Shown here in pieces: positions 1 through 13,601 of a stretch of 64,000 nt of DNA (its first letter is position 1; the number at the start of each line of letters is the position of its first letter). The DNA lies in the NCBI GenBank assembly GCA_022113835.1, contig JAILWY010000002.1:5992501-6056500 (forward strand). The letters run 5' to 3'. The translations under genes were made by a program, and so were the position numbers. The stretch comes from Atopsyche davidsoni. Its lineage: Eukaryota > Arthropoda > Insecta > Trichoptera > Hydrobiosidae. The notes below the pieces were generated by a model, which had not been told where the DNA came from, ran no database searches, and saw nothing but the letters and a program-made list of their open reading frames with translations.

Positions 1-3000
1 GCACGCACCTATAGTACGCTATTTATTTGCGAAATTAAAATCAACACGGGGAATTATAAATCACGATATAATGTTTACACTCAACATTTTTGTTTAATCG
101 ATAGTAGTTCTGCTGATAGTGTAGTTTTCACCCGAACACAGCCTCGTCGAGGACAGTACGGCCATTCCTCATCTCGTTCTGTCGGCTGCTCTGCTCGGGG
201 TACAGGGGGCGGGGGCGGGGGCGGGGGCGGCCTCGCTCAATTACATCTGTCAGCTGCCAGCGCATCACGCGGCTGCAGCGGCTCTGACGGGTCGCTGGCA
301 GATCCACTACTGTACTTTGTTTACATTATAAAATTTAACGTGTATTTCATACCAAAAGGGATTTTTACCTCTTCGTTGAATGATACATTTTACCAGTGAT
401 TACGAATGTGATGCTATTAAATACTGAATTTATATATTAAATACTGAATATTAAATGGATTCACATTTAATAACCGTATTTAAATATATTTTACGTAAAT
501 AATATTCACACGATTTAAAGTAAACAATATCTGCAGCAAATAGAACTTTTGGCAAATCGTAATAAAAATCACTGAATATTTTTTTTTTAAACATTTTAAT
601 AATTTTTAATATTTATGTAATAATACAATTAGTCACCTTATCTTATACCAGTGGCCATGTTTTAATTATACTTCTATTTAATTATTTCATGTACCGGATG
701 AACTAAACTTGTGACTACAGATTGAACATTATGTTTATAAAATGTTCGTTTTTAGTCGTTGTATCCTTCTTTGTTTGGAAGTCGATTCCGACGTATTACT
801 TAAAAACATCCTTGAACCACTAGCCCTTGCATTTGTTAGCCTGTCATCCTGCTCGCTCGCCGTTCACTCGGATGTCTTGCGACTGCCCGTGAGTCACGTG
901 TTCAATTATTCATTTATTGACCGGGAACTACTTACTAATGTATAGATCACTATTTTTTAAAACGACTCGTTTGACTTCCCTGTGAAATTGTTTACCGTTG
1001 TTAAAATTTTTAAAGCTCGTTAGCGGCTTTGTATCGTTTCCAGTGCGCCCGTATGCGGAACTCTGCGCCAACGTTACCGAACGACGTAACCTGTAAAACA
1101 TATCCAATATTGATCAAGACTAGCTTGTGACATTAATCATTAGAAAAACTGGGCTATCTGAGAATGCTGGCGGCGCAAAAACTGGCAAACAAGTAATTCT
1201 GCCGCTTCCCACTCGAAATTATCCCATAACGTATAGCCCGCCGTCTCGCCGGGAATCGGCCCTAATAATGCGGCACTGCCTGCCAGCCAATGAGCAGGCC
1301 TGCGTACCTTCCTACAGCTCGCGTACCGTGCTATAGGCACCGGCGGGTGTTGTGTACGTACGTATAAATGATGTCCCGAACACAGGGAAGTGTAACTCCG
1401 AATTTATCGATTTTGTATTTCGTATACACTCTGACCTGCCTTATTGGCTCTCTTTTCGAGAACAAGACTAACAAAACTTAGAGAACCACTTATAGACCTT
1501 TTAATTTATATAATACATAATTGTACAAATGAAAAAACTACTGAATTTTCTTGATATAAATATATTTTGATTTTCAATTTATTTTGTCAAACATGTGGTT
1601 ATAAAACGCTTATTACATGATAAGACTAAAAGCATATCATAAATAGATAATAGAGCTTTCAAACATACAATAACCGGAGATTGGCAGAGCTACTTAAATA
1701 TCGACATTAACATTGTTAGAATATATAACAGTTATTAACTCAAAACTGTTAAGTCCGATGGTTGCCTGACGCCCCTCAGTAGTGCCGCCGGTGTGAAAGT
1801 CGTGTTACTTTCTCCGAGTATTTTGTTTTTCCTGTGTCGAATTTTCGGCGTTAGGGGAAGTAGAGTAAAAATACTGCATTTCAAACACGGGAAAACTTCC
1901 CTCGTGCGTGTGCATCTGTTAAAACCTTCGTGCCGAACTTTTTTGTTGCTTTGATTTCGGGTACGTATGGGTTTCCGATATTATAAAATAGCTATGTATG
2001 CAGAATGCTCGGCATGCTCCTCGCTTTTTTCAATATACGAAATTTATTTTAAAAAAATAACGTAGTCGTGAGCGGCCCTCTGATAATCGTCAATAAACGA
2101 GTAGGAACTTCCGGATACAGTGTGTCCATTTGATGCGTACACAAAGCGCGCCCACGCGACTGCCACTGTGCGCTGTGCGCTTGGATTTTAATGTCGATAG
2201 TTTTATTCGGTATCTTTAATTGATTTAATAACAAAATACAGCTGTCATTAACTATGTGGGTAAATCAGAATAAAGCGAGAAACACAGGTCGGTCCACTTT
2301 GTAATCATTCATTTGTTTTTGCCAAGCCAAACCAGATTTTGTATTTCTATATTTTAAATATTGTTACGAGTATTCCTCGGCGTTTCTTTCACTAGAAAAC
2401 TTTTTTTAGAATCCTTTGCAATATTTGAAACACATAAAAGTATGCCAGCTATATTGGAGTCTAGTTTTAATTTGAAACTTTATTTTCACTTCTCCCGCTG
2501 GCCGGCCGAATGAAGTTTTCGCGAGCCGAAGTCGGGTCCGGTGCGAGCGGCGCGGCTCGTCGCTCTCGTCGCCGGCTTCCCGGCTGCCCGGCTTCCCGGC
2601 TTCCCGGCACAGGGACCCGTCCCGCCATCGGCTTTTCCGACGGGTCCAATTGTGTTTCTAATGTATTACATATAAGCACCCAAGGGAATGATAATGAATG
2701 CCGATGCACGAATAGCAAATAGAAAATAGAAGCCCTGTCATCCCGGGTCATACTGATATTTCGTAATAATATCTGCGAAGGTCCCGCCCGTCCCGGCTGA
2801 CGGTGAAGCGAGGCGGGAGTTTCGCAGGCGCGGCTCTTAATTAAACGGCGAAATGAAACCTGGCTTGTTAAGAGGGTGAAATATTGAAGATTTCGTACAT
2901 CTCTCGCATGCTTGCGTTAATTCATGTTCCCAATCTGACAACATTGATCTTAATTGTCTCGTATAACATTCCCGGCATCTGATCGAGGGTATTTCGGGAC

Positions 3001-5884
3001 GCGGAATATTCACAACTTTGTATTATTTTGAACATGCGAAATTCACCGATGTGAAAATGTTCATTTAATATTCATATCCTACAATTTGTTTTACTACACA
3101 TTTATTTGATATGTACGTATTTCTAATTTTACGGGGGAGAAAATCTTTCCTCGTTCTATCTTTGCATCATTTGATTGAAGTCGGTATAATCGGATAGATC
3201 GACTGTAGAATCTGCGCACTTGAAACTCTGATCATCGAGAATTGATTCTCTCTCGGCCAGCGCGGCCGGCCTCCCTGCCGCTCCGCCCGCCGATGTTCGA
3301 ACTTCGTCTGCCCGAGTTCCACTTCCCGAGTCGACTCGCCTACGAAAATACGGAGTACCTCGACGATTCGAATTGGAATAACCGTATTTTAAAGTACAAG
3401 TGTATTATATCGTTCTAGGATTTCGAAACAACTTTTTTTACAGTAATGGGAGATAGCCTACGATTTACACGATTGAAATCGTATTTTTTGCAAGTTCTAT
3501 GGCATTACACTTGTTTTTTTAAGTTACTGCATAATAACCCGGCTGGCCTTGGATTACGGTCGACTCCACACGGTTTGCAGTCGCACAGGTTTCATAACAC
3601 ACACGTAACCCTCCAGTGGAATAAAAACCAAACGAGTTTATAAATACCTACCGGTTCTTTAATATCAGAGCCGATAAATGCCAAGCAAATTTTATAGTAT
3701 CTCGTTTGTGAGGAGCGAAGTGAAGAGCGGTCGCGCAAGCCGCCGGCCCGCCCGGCGACCCCGTCTAGTCGGGCGCCCCTTCCCGCGTCCATCGGGATCC
3801 TTTCCACCCGATTAGTTACCCGGCTCCACGTGGGACGCCTTTTCTTTGAATTAACAATTGTCATTAATGCTGTCGGATGATCCAGGGACCGGTAAATTTA
3901 TTGCTGTCTTATGTGGATCGGAAAAACGATCGCACTTATCATAGTACAATTTGCAGTCAAAGCGAGCACACACGATCTCTAAATTATCAGTAAATTGTAC
4001 AAAATCCCTAAAAACGTTAGGTCTGCAAATCACTAGACTAACAGCGTAAAAATACACATTAATAATAATACAAGTATTTTTCATTACCTGCGTTATTGTA
4101 TAAATGTAATCTTACTTCAGGGCCGTAAATCGTATGTTGTCGAAACATACACGTGGAGTCTTCGAATTGATAGGCATTTACTGAGAAATCGTGTCAGGGA
4201 AAATAAATTATTAACAGGTCCGAGGTGGTTGTGTATTCGTAATGTGTGATCTCATTCAAGTGCATATATTACTCAATTACTAATTACGTCAGTTAATCGA
4301 TTACCTCGTTTTATATATATATATATTTAGCGAATTTAAAGTTGAAATTATTGGGACCAGCCTGTAGGACAACAATATACATCCATATGTCATTTACTAC
4401 ACACTTATTATTATGATTATTTTCATACTCATTTTCGTTCGTCGATAAATGCATAGCCCGCGCCTGCACTCTGAGCTCGTGACACCCCTTCTTTGAGATT
4501 GAAATCGAGCTGCATTCCGGACAAAAGCTCCCGGAGGAGGCGCAAAGCTCAATGAGATTGACCGAGTCTCGGCGTGACCCACTTGCGGCGCTGCGCCACG
4601 CTCGCCCACTGTGCTCACGGCCGCTTACATAACTGCACATGCACCGCCGCGTGACGTAACCCCCCCGCCCCCTGCCTCCTGCCCACCCGCGACACTCGAC
4701 TGTCACGAGACTCGACGAGACTATTGGCTATTTCTTATTCTCTATGCAGGTTTAGGGAGTTTTCTTTTTACTCAAAAATCTTACGACGATAAGTATTCCA
4801 TGCCCAACGCGTTCAATTTATACGTCACAATTGCATCGTTATTCACATTTAAATTTAATGACATTTTATAATATTTGTTGTATTTTATTTAGCCTCCGAG
4901 ACTATTTTTCGAATTGCGAACGTAAGAAACAATAAGTTTTTCACGGACTAAACTCGCTTTTAATTAGTCAATCGATCTCGAGGCCGCCCCGACTGACCCT
5001 GCACCTGGCATGCACGTTTTCAATTGTCGATCTGTTCTCTGTGCGGTGAGCGCTGAGAGATCCTGGCACCGCATCAGAGGACGGTGTTGTATAATATAAC
5101 AAGTCGTAAAGTAAGAAGATTTGGATTGCTCGGTGCTATTTTGGACTCTTTCAACAAATGAGCTCAATTACGCAAAACAAAAATAATTAGTTGCAGCGTG
5201 CTATCGTTCTCGCTATGAAGACGAGAACTTTCTCTAAATCATAATGTAATGAGAATTAAAACAAATTATACAACGATTAAAAAATATATTATTGTTTAAA
5301 ATATTAAAAAAATATATCGTAACCGTTTTTTTTTTTACAAAAATTCGATTGATAATTCCTCGGCCTTGCACGAACGTGCGTTTTCAGTACGCGTTTCATA
5401 TGTGTCAATATCATTGAACGGAAGCATATGGTTTTTGTGCAAAAAAATACACATAGTAATGTTTAATTTTTATTTAAATAATGATGTATCACTCTCAAAA
5501 TTTTAGTTTTTTGTAATGAATTGTCAGTTGCAAATCTTCAATAGTCATAAATTTTGGAAAATTTGATTATAATTTCATGACAATTGATAATTTAAATATT
5601 GTCATCCAAAGCACTTAACGGAATTCTCACACCTCGTGCAATTCATACATTTAAAGCGCTTCAATGTATAATATGAATGTTGACTTTTTGGATTAATAAT
5701 ATGCCTAATGCGAATATAGTATTATTTTTTTTACTTAAACCTCTCGTGCGAATATTCGATCTCAAAGAAATATTTTTCAGTAGCGTGCAGTTGGACATTT
5801 TAATTGCGCGCACTGAAATAAAATGTGTCACATTAAATTGTAAAAAATATTATTTGAAATAATTTTTCCTTTGCCTCTACGTAG
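1..5884. other. non-coding, AT-rich with small CpG-rich patches
   Basis: No gene is recognised. CpG-rich patches lie near 190-300, 2490-2650, 3250-3340, 3720-3840 and 4560-4710, each about 100-150 bases. A GGCTTCCCGG-type short repeat occurs at 2572-2612. All open frames are short and without recognisable domains. Confidence 0.6.
205..230 (+). repeat. (GGGGGC)n tract
   Basis: About four GGGGGC units with G runs of four to five can form a G-quadruplex on the + strand. Confidence 0.88.
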
Positions 5885-6367
5885 AATAGGCATGACGAAA
5901 GATTTTCAAATCCTCTTCCATAATGGGGGTACACATTTACTATTTACGAAAAAAACTTTATTTCGGTAAAAAACTAGAGTTTAACGATGTTTAAAGCCAT
6001 TTTTATAATATTTTTTCAAAAGTGCGCGAAAACGCGACATCGCGAGGCGTGACGTCATCGCAGCATTTTTTAGACGCTCTGACGTCATTAACTATATTGT
6101 CAACCGGCGTGCCATTGTGTTTGCATTGAAGACCATAGACCAATTTGAATACCATAGAGTTGTTGACGTCAGTATGACGTCATGCGCTGTGATTGGTGTT
6201 TCAGTCAAAATGGCCGATTGCAGTATTTTAACCTTTTAATTTGTTGAAAATCTTATTAATCTTAGATTTTTAAACAAAACTAAATCAGTTTTTTAAATCC
6301 TTTTAATATGTATTTTCCCTTAAAATAATTATTTCTTTGATTCTTTGATACTGTCGTCATGCCTATT
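5885..6367. mobile_element. MITE with perfect 14-bp inverted ends at a TA target
   Basis: AATAGGCATGACGA at 5885-5898 is matched by its exact reverse complement TCGTCATGCCTATT at 6354-6367. Taking TA as the duplicated target (5887-5888 and 6364-6365), the element is 5889-6363, about 475 bp, with inner ends GGCATGACGA. TA duplication and size suggest a non-autonomous Tc1/mariner-type element. No transposase is encoded. The interior holds four perfect TGACGTCA palindromes (6050, 6080, 6164, 6175). The family name is not recognised. Confidence 0.7.
6050..6182. promoter_or_regulatory. four TGACGTCA (CRE/ATF-type) palindromes inside the MITE
   Basis: Perfect octamers lie at 6050-6057, 6080-6087, 6164-6171 and 6175-6182. 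The last two start 11 bases apart, about one helical turn. TGACGTCA is the established binding site of CREB/ATF bZIP dimers. Four copies in 133 bases is far above chance for an 8-mer. Whether they are bound here is unknown. Confidence 0.45.
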
Positions 6368-8427
6368 GTTGCCGCGTCGTTAGTCGTCATCGCATGCAGC
6401 ATTATAATATAATATTCTATTACAAATTTGGTTTTCGCTTGTATAAATTAAACAATCCACCGCACGCCACGCGCCATACAGATATTGAGAATCTTATTTT
6501 TTAAATGGAGGCTTACTAAAACTACAGTTTCTTGTTCTATATAGCTGGTTAAAATACCGGTGATGTATTTTTAAGTTTTTAAACTTAATTTAACCTTTGC
6601 TTTTTGTTTCCATCGGATACCTCCCGGGCAGTGTCGCTCGGCGGGACGCGCTACTTGTTAATATTTAAAAATGAATCACATTTACTTTGAATGGGGCGGG
6701 CCGGTCCACAGTCGGCGGCGGGCGTCCCGAGTCGCACAATATTGGCTTTGTTGCGAATCCACTTGCGGATGTGCCAATTTCGCTGTCGTCAGATTAAACG
6801 TGCGCGACCTGCGAATCGCGTCATCCGCCGCGCCCCGGCCCCGCCGCCCCGCCGCCCCGCCGCCCCGCCGCCCAGTCGCCCCGCGGTGCATCGATTGTCC
6901 TCACGCTGACGAATGACTGTCGCTCTAAATAGTCGGCTCGGTGGATGCACGACCTTGTCGGCGCCGGTGTATTTTCACACTTTTCTATCGGTGAGCCGGT
7001 ACCTTAAGAAAGCTCGCTATTGTTCGGGATCGTTGGTGACATCTGGGTACTCGCGTATCGGACAGTTTTGCGATTGGACTGACCGTATACTTCACCAAAC
7101 GTTATCGCGCTCTTCGGGACCAGGATGTTTATATTTTTTTTGCTATGAGCATAGTAATTTTGCTTTGCGCGTATTCGTCTGCCAGTGAGCGCGGCCGCCC
7201 GCCGGACTCGGGGTCGCCGGTCCGAATCCCGGGGGAAGCTATTAATTAATGTTAATAGGTCGAATTGATTTATCGAAAGTGATATTAATATTTAGTACAA
7301 TGAATCCTATCTGATGCAGGTTTTGCAATTACTAAGATTTAAAAGCGAGCGGGCACGGCCGAAACAAATATTCCCTTCCAATAGTTCGCCTGCCAATTTA
7401 CGCAAAAGTTGGACCGCTTTCAGATTGTGGATTGAAAATGTTAATTTTCACTCAACAATACTACTATCTTGGCTTTGATTATTCTCTAGGAATTCTAAAA
7501 AGAAGTTGTCGAATTCTCACATTTCCCACATAGTGAATGGGTTCAGAGCTGTCGCGGTTTACCCACATCTTCCATATTCAAAGTTTTTTCTAGTGGACCC
7601 AAGAAGAATCCGGAATTTTTCCTTATTCTTCACTGGGCATGCAATATTTTGCATTCTCTGTATTTACTTGACGAGCCGGTGCCATTGTTCGCAAACAACC
7701 CGCGGTTTTTATTAACAAATTCAATATATATCTTTTAAAACAAGATGTCGCTTAGTTTTTGTTTTAAAACCAGTTATTAGTATTTGATACGAGTAAACCT
7801 CGTGTGACATTGTATTGCTCGGAGATGCACTGTTCTATATTGAATATCGCATAATATTGTAAGTGCGAAGTTGGCGTCCTTATTTAATTCATTGGGTTTT
7901 GCTGAGACAAGAATATTGAGTGATGATTTATGGCTGCTGAGTAATGAGCGCTTATTATTTAGCCACTAACTGGCCAATTACCACGACTTGCGCAACGAAA
8001 ATAGCCCGGGAGGAATTGCACCGAGCCGCCGTGCCGCGCCCCAAATAACCGCCACTGCAAGCCGGCAATCCGGGAAGCGCACGTCTCGCGGCTCATATCA
8101 TAGCTCGCCTTGCCCACCATCGCGCCTCCGGGCGAGAACCGACGGTGGGCTTAGAGCCCCATTTAATTGCAAGTTCTATCTCATATCCCTGTCGTTCAAT
8201 AGAAAACGCATTCCAATATTAAAATTTAATATATTCGTATTTTTGAAATTCGTTTTTTTGTCTAAGGGAATTGAGACATTCTTCGATAAAATAATTATTT
8301 CGAAGACTTCCAAATTTGGAGCCGAAAAATGAAATGAAAGCAAACGCTGACATTCCAAGGAAGAGAATACAATGATAATTGTGCTAATTTTGTTCTTTAA
8401 AAAAATACTTATTCATCAGCACCCGGC
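6368..8427. other. non-coding
   Basis: CpG-rich patches lie at 6690-6900, 7190-7230 and 8000-8160. Nothing else is recognised. Confidence 0.6.
6841..6873. repeat. 8-bp repeat CCGCCCCG x4
   Basis: Perfect short tandem units in a GC-rich patch, with overlapping chance frames on both strands. Confidence 0.88.
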
Positions 8428-9113
8428 AATCTAGGCCGCCCGGCAATCTTGTTGGCAACGAGAAAGCTGACGAAAAGGCTAAAGAAGCCACCAAAAAGAA
8501 AATGACTTATGTATTTTCCGACTTTCCTCTGAGTTTCGCAAAAAATCTCCAGAGGAAAACTACAATGGACACATGGAACGAAAGGTACACAAGCTCTCCG
8601 CAAGGAAACGTAACAAAGATGTTCTTTGATTCTGTTACGGACGCCGCTGTATACAGGAATACCTGCGTAATTAGCTTTGAATCAACCCAGCTCTTAACGG
8701 GTCATGGAGCGATGAGAAGTTATCTCCGCAGGTTCCACATGACGAGCGACGACACATGCCCTTGTGATGATTTTACTCCACAAACAGTGATCCACCTTGT
8801 GAGTTCATGCCCCATATTTGGTCTTCAGAGACACCAACTGGAGAGCCAATGCCGACAGGAAGGTCTGTGCCTGGATGACCTGAAGTCAGTGGCGAGACAC
8901 CCACAGTTGATGAAGTCACTGGATGGCTTCTTGAAGCATGTTATCGGAACCGTAAAAAAGATAAACCAGGGGGTGTAGCATCAGTCACTCCCATTTATAG
9001 ATCAATTCGATCGACTAGTTTGGAAAGTTTCCCCAAATTGTGACGAAATACCTTATATATAACAAGCAAGGTACCAAACATATATATAAAAAAAAAAAAA
9101 AAATCTAGGCCGC
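8428..9113 (+). mobile_element. 5'-truncated R1/I-like non-LTR retrotransposon with target-site duplication
   Basis: A 12-bp direct repeat, AATCTAGGCCGC, flanks the insert (8428-8439 and 9102-9113; the leading AA merges with the poly(A) at the 3' copy). Inside are the last part of the element's second open frame, a short 3' untranslated stretch (8979-9087) and a poly(A) run (about 9088-9101). 5' truncation, poly(A) and a short target duplication are the signature of target-primed reverse transcription. The frame is unbroken from the junction to its stop, so the insertion is probably not very old. It is a dead copy because nearly all of the reverse transcriptase is absent. Confidence 0.9.
8442..8978 (+). 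pseudogene. C-terminal fragment of retrotransposon ORF2 (RNase H end and CCHC motif)
   Basis: The frame enters directly from the 5' junction as GNLVGNEKADEKAKEA, the final motif of a retroelement RNase H domain, where GNExAD carries a catalytic aspartate. The rest is the typical post-RNase H tail of R1/TRAS/I-like elements: a WNERY...SSPQGNVTKMFF segment, the TQLLTGHGAMRSYLRRF block, then C-P-C-x9-H-x4-C (CPCDDFTPQTVIHLVSSC), the C-terminal zinc-knuckle-like motif. A Met codon at 8502 begins the longest ATG-started frame, but the coding sense clearly extends upstream of it. The endonuclease and reverse transcriptase domains are missing, so no enzyme is made. It is a remnant of a transposon, not a host gene. 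Confidence 0.88.
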
Positions 9114-12100
9114 GCTTTCTATGAAGTCCGCCCTATTTAAACTTAAATATTATCAATGTTGCACCGATTTTATCAAGCGACAATTACAAATAGATGGACA
9201 AGTAGTAATGTCAAATAACTAGTATAAATGTTCTTCAAAAATAAATTATCTCTCGTGGCTTCAGTGGTTTAACTATTTAATGCATCACCGCCCAAATCAC
9301 TTCGACCCCGAATGCTAGGCGGATCTAAGTAAATTAGTGATTCGATTGGAAATTAAACCATAGACATGATCTATTCCGGGTAACCCACCCCCCTGTGAAG
9401 CGAGACCCCCGCTAACGGCCCGATTGCGGATCGATCGGGAAACCGAAGTGGCCCGCGTTGTGGTGCTGCCGCGTGGCTACTGCCGGGGAATGCAACACCT
9501 CCGCGCTCGTGCTCGTGCTCGCGCTCGCGCTCGTCTGCAGGTTGCGCATTCCCGAGTGGCTCTCCTCCCGCGAACGAAACCCGAAGTCGTGTCGTAACCG
9601 GTACAGTGACAAATCAGTCTGAAAAATAATCAACCTTTTTGTGTAATTCAATCGCCGAAACAAACAGATTTATTGCTATTTTTTTATTTTTGGCTTATCG
9701 CTTGGGGAAATCGTAAATACTTTTTTTTGTGTATTTTCCAATAAGCTGAACACCGTTAAACTTGTATTTCGGTCCAACGACATTACAACATTGCCGTGTT
9801 TCAATTGACGAGTTGTGGAATTACGCAATGGGATCATCCAAAATAAATTGCTTTCAGTTCATATTCGCCCGATTTCATTCAGAGGATTTCATTTGTGATA
9901 TTCTATAACGATTCTTGTGGACCAGAGCGTTTTTCGCCCGCGAAAGACTTGCGACAAATATTTCAGGATATCTGGAATGCTATTTATCGTTTAAATTTCG
10001 GCCACGTAATCAGAATAGCGTCGCCGCAACGTCGTTTTTTAAAGTTTACACTGTCTTGTTCGGCTCGCGGTCGCGCGCCTCTGAGCTATAGCTTTTATCA
10101 CGTGTCCGATTGTAAGCTATCGATTCTCGAGTAGACTGGCAGTTGCCGTGGCTGCGTGCATGCTATAAAAAATCCATCACACTAACGCAGCGCGAGTCGC
10201 AGCGGCCGCAGATCTCGCGGCGCATTGCGGACAAGCGGCGGCCGCGTCCAAAAATCGTTAGGCGTTTTGGTCTGCTAGGCGCAAGCAGCCGCCGCGGACT
10301 CGCCGGCCGCAATGCACCAGCCTGCACCAGCCTGCACCGGTCCTTCTGCGCCATCGAACTCGCGGATTTGCATAACTACTCGCTTATTTTAGGTATCATC
10401 CCACCACCCCGCTGCTGTTCTAGTTCTTAAAAAATTAAACAAACTATCTGTTAACGCATAGCAGTTACATCGACAAGCATTGGCTGTGGAACTAAACGGA
10501 TGGAATTTGCTGATGGCTTACAATATAAATTATGAACCATGGCTACAATCGATGTTTGTTTTTACCATATTCAAAAAAAATTATATTGTATCGTCCTCGC
10601 TATCAAAACATAACTGTAAAATATTAAGTTCAATTGATAATACCATTTTTATGTGAAGAAAACGAGGAGGAATGTTAACATGGATGCGAAATTCACGCCA
10701 GTGGCCGGAAGTTGAGATTACAGCCGAATGATTGATAAGAATGGCCCAGGATGTTCAGTGAGATGGTCACCGACCTTCTCTGAGAGGCGTCTGAAAAATA
10801 ATGAATAATAAAAAAAACTCATTCAAATTGTTGTTATGAGCATTTCGTAAAAATTATCTCGGAAAGTGGCTCCGGGACGATATTTAAGCAATAAATGTTT
10901 TCATGTTTGAGCACGGTAAGATGTGTAGCGATGCAGTGTGTTTTTAATTAATTCCAAATATTCTGTGCGCTTGCCGTCATGGGTTAACTCCTATTGCCAA
11001 ATTAGAAATTCCATGTCCAAACTTTTAAAAATGGTACAAAAAGTACAACGAACTGACTTCACACCTTATATAAGGAAGAGGTTAAAGTTGTATCTGATTC
11101 GCTCCACCGGTCGCCCGGCTACTTGATGGCGATCCGGGTGCATTCTAGAATAAAAATGTTTGTGACAATAATTTTCTCTATCCGCAACAAAAAAAACCAA
11201 CCTTTTTTTTTTAGCGTTTGAATATCGATAACATTGCATATACATATATTGATTATAACTCTGCATTCCATTTCTAGATATTTTTTCCCCTGGCCAATAT
11301 CGATTGAAGTAAACAGATTTTTCTCAAAGTTGAGATTTATGTAATCTTATATATATAAATAAATTTTAATTAAATTTACTAGGTAAAAAGTAAGTTCCAC
11401 GCTTAATTTATGGTGTTTTTTTATAATTGGGGTATTTTAAACATGTCAAACGAAAAATCAAATGTGGCAATAAATATCAAAATTAACATTGAACCAGATT
11501 CGAGGTGTCGATACGCATTTCAGTACAGTTACTATAGCGCGATAACGTTTTATCATTGCAACATTGATTGTATTTATTACCTATTGTAAATGAAATTGAT
11601 ATGCACTTATAGGGAAATCTTGTTTGGTTGCCATCGATTCATTAACTGCTAAATTTGCGTTCGGGTCGCAGCGCCCTCCACCGCCTCCGGGGGTAAAAAC
11701 GCCGCATAAATAATGTTTGAATAAATATGCATGTCATAACGATCTGCTGCAATAAAATTATTGTATTAGAAGTTATTAATTTATTGAAGCTTAGCTTAAT
11801 GCTTAAAATGTTTTATCGAGCGGTAAAAAGTAAAGTTGATTAGTTTTAAAAGTGTTCCTCGTTTATAACAAATACTGCAGACTTTGTTTGCGATCCTCTG
11901 CCACGACAGTGCATCGTGAATGCGCCGCCCTACTTGGCCTCGCCGGCCTCGGAGCCCCGCTAATCCATTAGCGCCCCGCCGGCCGCTCCACTTGACACCC
12001 ATCTCGGGCTCCGGCCTCGCCCGATCCTCGGGACCCTTCTCCCGTGACGACGCTTTCCAAACTGTTGACCTCCAGATGCGAGGTATTCCGTAGGTTTCTT

Positions 12101-13066
12101 TCCTCCCCTATCGGAATAGCTCAGAGCGAATTTGCCGCACACTAGTGAAGCTTTTTCCTCGGGTCAAAAAATACCTGTATTTCTTTGATGTCATTTCCAC
12201 GAGATTCCTTATTTTCTTGCCAAAATTGAAAATATGTGTACATATTTTTACCTTAAAATCTTCGCTTTGGCGCGGGCTCTGGTGCCTTCGGGGAATGTTC
12301 TTTGTTCTTGACGCACGCCTGTCGGAACAGCCCGCTTCGCCGCGGCAGGGAAGCCTTACCGCCGCTGCTGTTCCGTATTTGCGCGGGTGTCGGCCGAATG
12401 GATTTCATCCCAAAGCGCACTCGCAAGACTTATGTATTATTTTTAGATGGTGCACATCGACTGAACTCGGCCTGTCGCAACGACGAGCGGCGAACGTACA
12501 AAGTGCTCAACAAGCGACACCGATCACAATGTCGTTTAATGTTCAAAGATAAATTCACATTGACGCATCAAACGACCCGTCGGCACTCGGCTGCCTGGTG
12601 TTAAACTATAGTCGAAATATACTTATTTGTGCTTATACTCATAATTATATCCTTACCTGGATTTCACAAGACTCTCTCAGTCTATTTGTAGCTTTATCGG
12701 CTAATGTAACGAACGGGGGACTTCAAATGAAAGCGCACCCGCGTTCGTCCGCTGACAAGTAACAGAGTCTGCGTAGTTTCGGTTTATTATCAAGCAGCTA
12801 GTGATATGTCTAATTAATTTGCCTCTACCTGTCTCAAGCGTCATACACATCTGCCACTTAACTATCAGCTAACGAGTATATCCCGAGTAATGTGGAGTGA
12901 TTCCCCCCAAAGGTGTCAGTTCAAACCGAGCTACAATGTATTCATTTTGCACAATATCAAGTTATCTTACCCATACTCTTTAACGGAGTATTAGCGAAAT
13001 ACTTAAATATGGCCGGCATAAATCGGCCGCGCTGATGTCGGCAGTTTGTGCTGAGTGACATTCTCC
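9114..13066. other. non-coding
   Basis: CpG-rich patches lie at 9400-9600, 10190-10350, 11920-12060 and 12300-12500. A short GCACCAGCCT repeat occurs at about 10315-10338. No gene is recognised. Confidence 0.6.
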
Positions 13067-13156
13067 GCGCGGAGCCAGGCCCTGGTGCGGAGCCAGGCCC
13101 TCGCGCGGAGCCAGACCCTGGTGCAGAGTCAGGCCCTCGTGCGGCTCCGGGCTGAG
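13067..13156. repeat. 18-bp minisatellite, five units
   Basis: Units at 13067, 13085, 13103, 13121 and 13139 follow the pattern GYGCGGAGCCAGGCCCTS, with few changes in the first four and decay in the fifth. Because 18 is a multiple of three it creates a repetitive peptide frame on each strand (for example ARSQAL repeats on +), but no gene context supports coding. Confidence 0.85.
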
Positions 13157-13601
13157 GAGACGCCGCGCCGCCTTGTGCGACGGGAGAGCAACGCCGGCAA
13201 ATCGCCGCGTCCGAGCGAGCAAACTCAATTAAAGTCCAACTGCGGATTTGAGTTAGACAATTTTATAAATTACACAAGGACTATTCGTATTTTAACACTG
13301 CAATTCTAAGAACTGATTTTATTGTCTTGCTTCATCCAATGTGTTGATACCCGTTAATATCACATGGAATATTTTTTATGGTTATTCGCTTGTGGAATAA
13401 CACGTTTGAGTTGATATTTTGTCCATGTTGCCGTATTTGTTCTTCTGAGTGATATTTAAAAATAGTCGTTCACCGTGATCGATTTGAATTGCATTGTTAA
13501 CATTAATTTGTATATGCAAACAATAGGTTGGGTTGTGTTAAACAATCGCTTAGAAAATCACGATATCAAATGTAACTTACAAAAGCGACAGCGTTGGAGA
13601 T

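Noticed and set aside
8502..8978. Open frame as a host gene
   Set aside because: Its RNase H end motif, CCHC tail, poly(A) and target duplication show it is a retrotransposon remnant.
13067..13156. CRISPR-like array
   Set aside because: The units are directly adjacent without spacers and the DNA is eukaryotic; it is a minisatellite.
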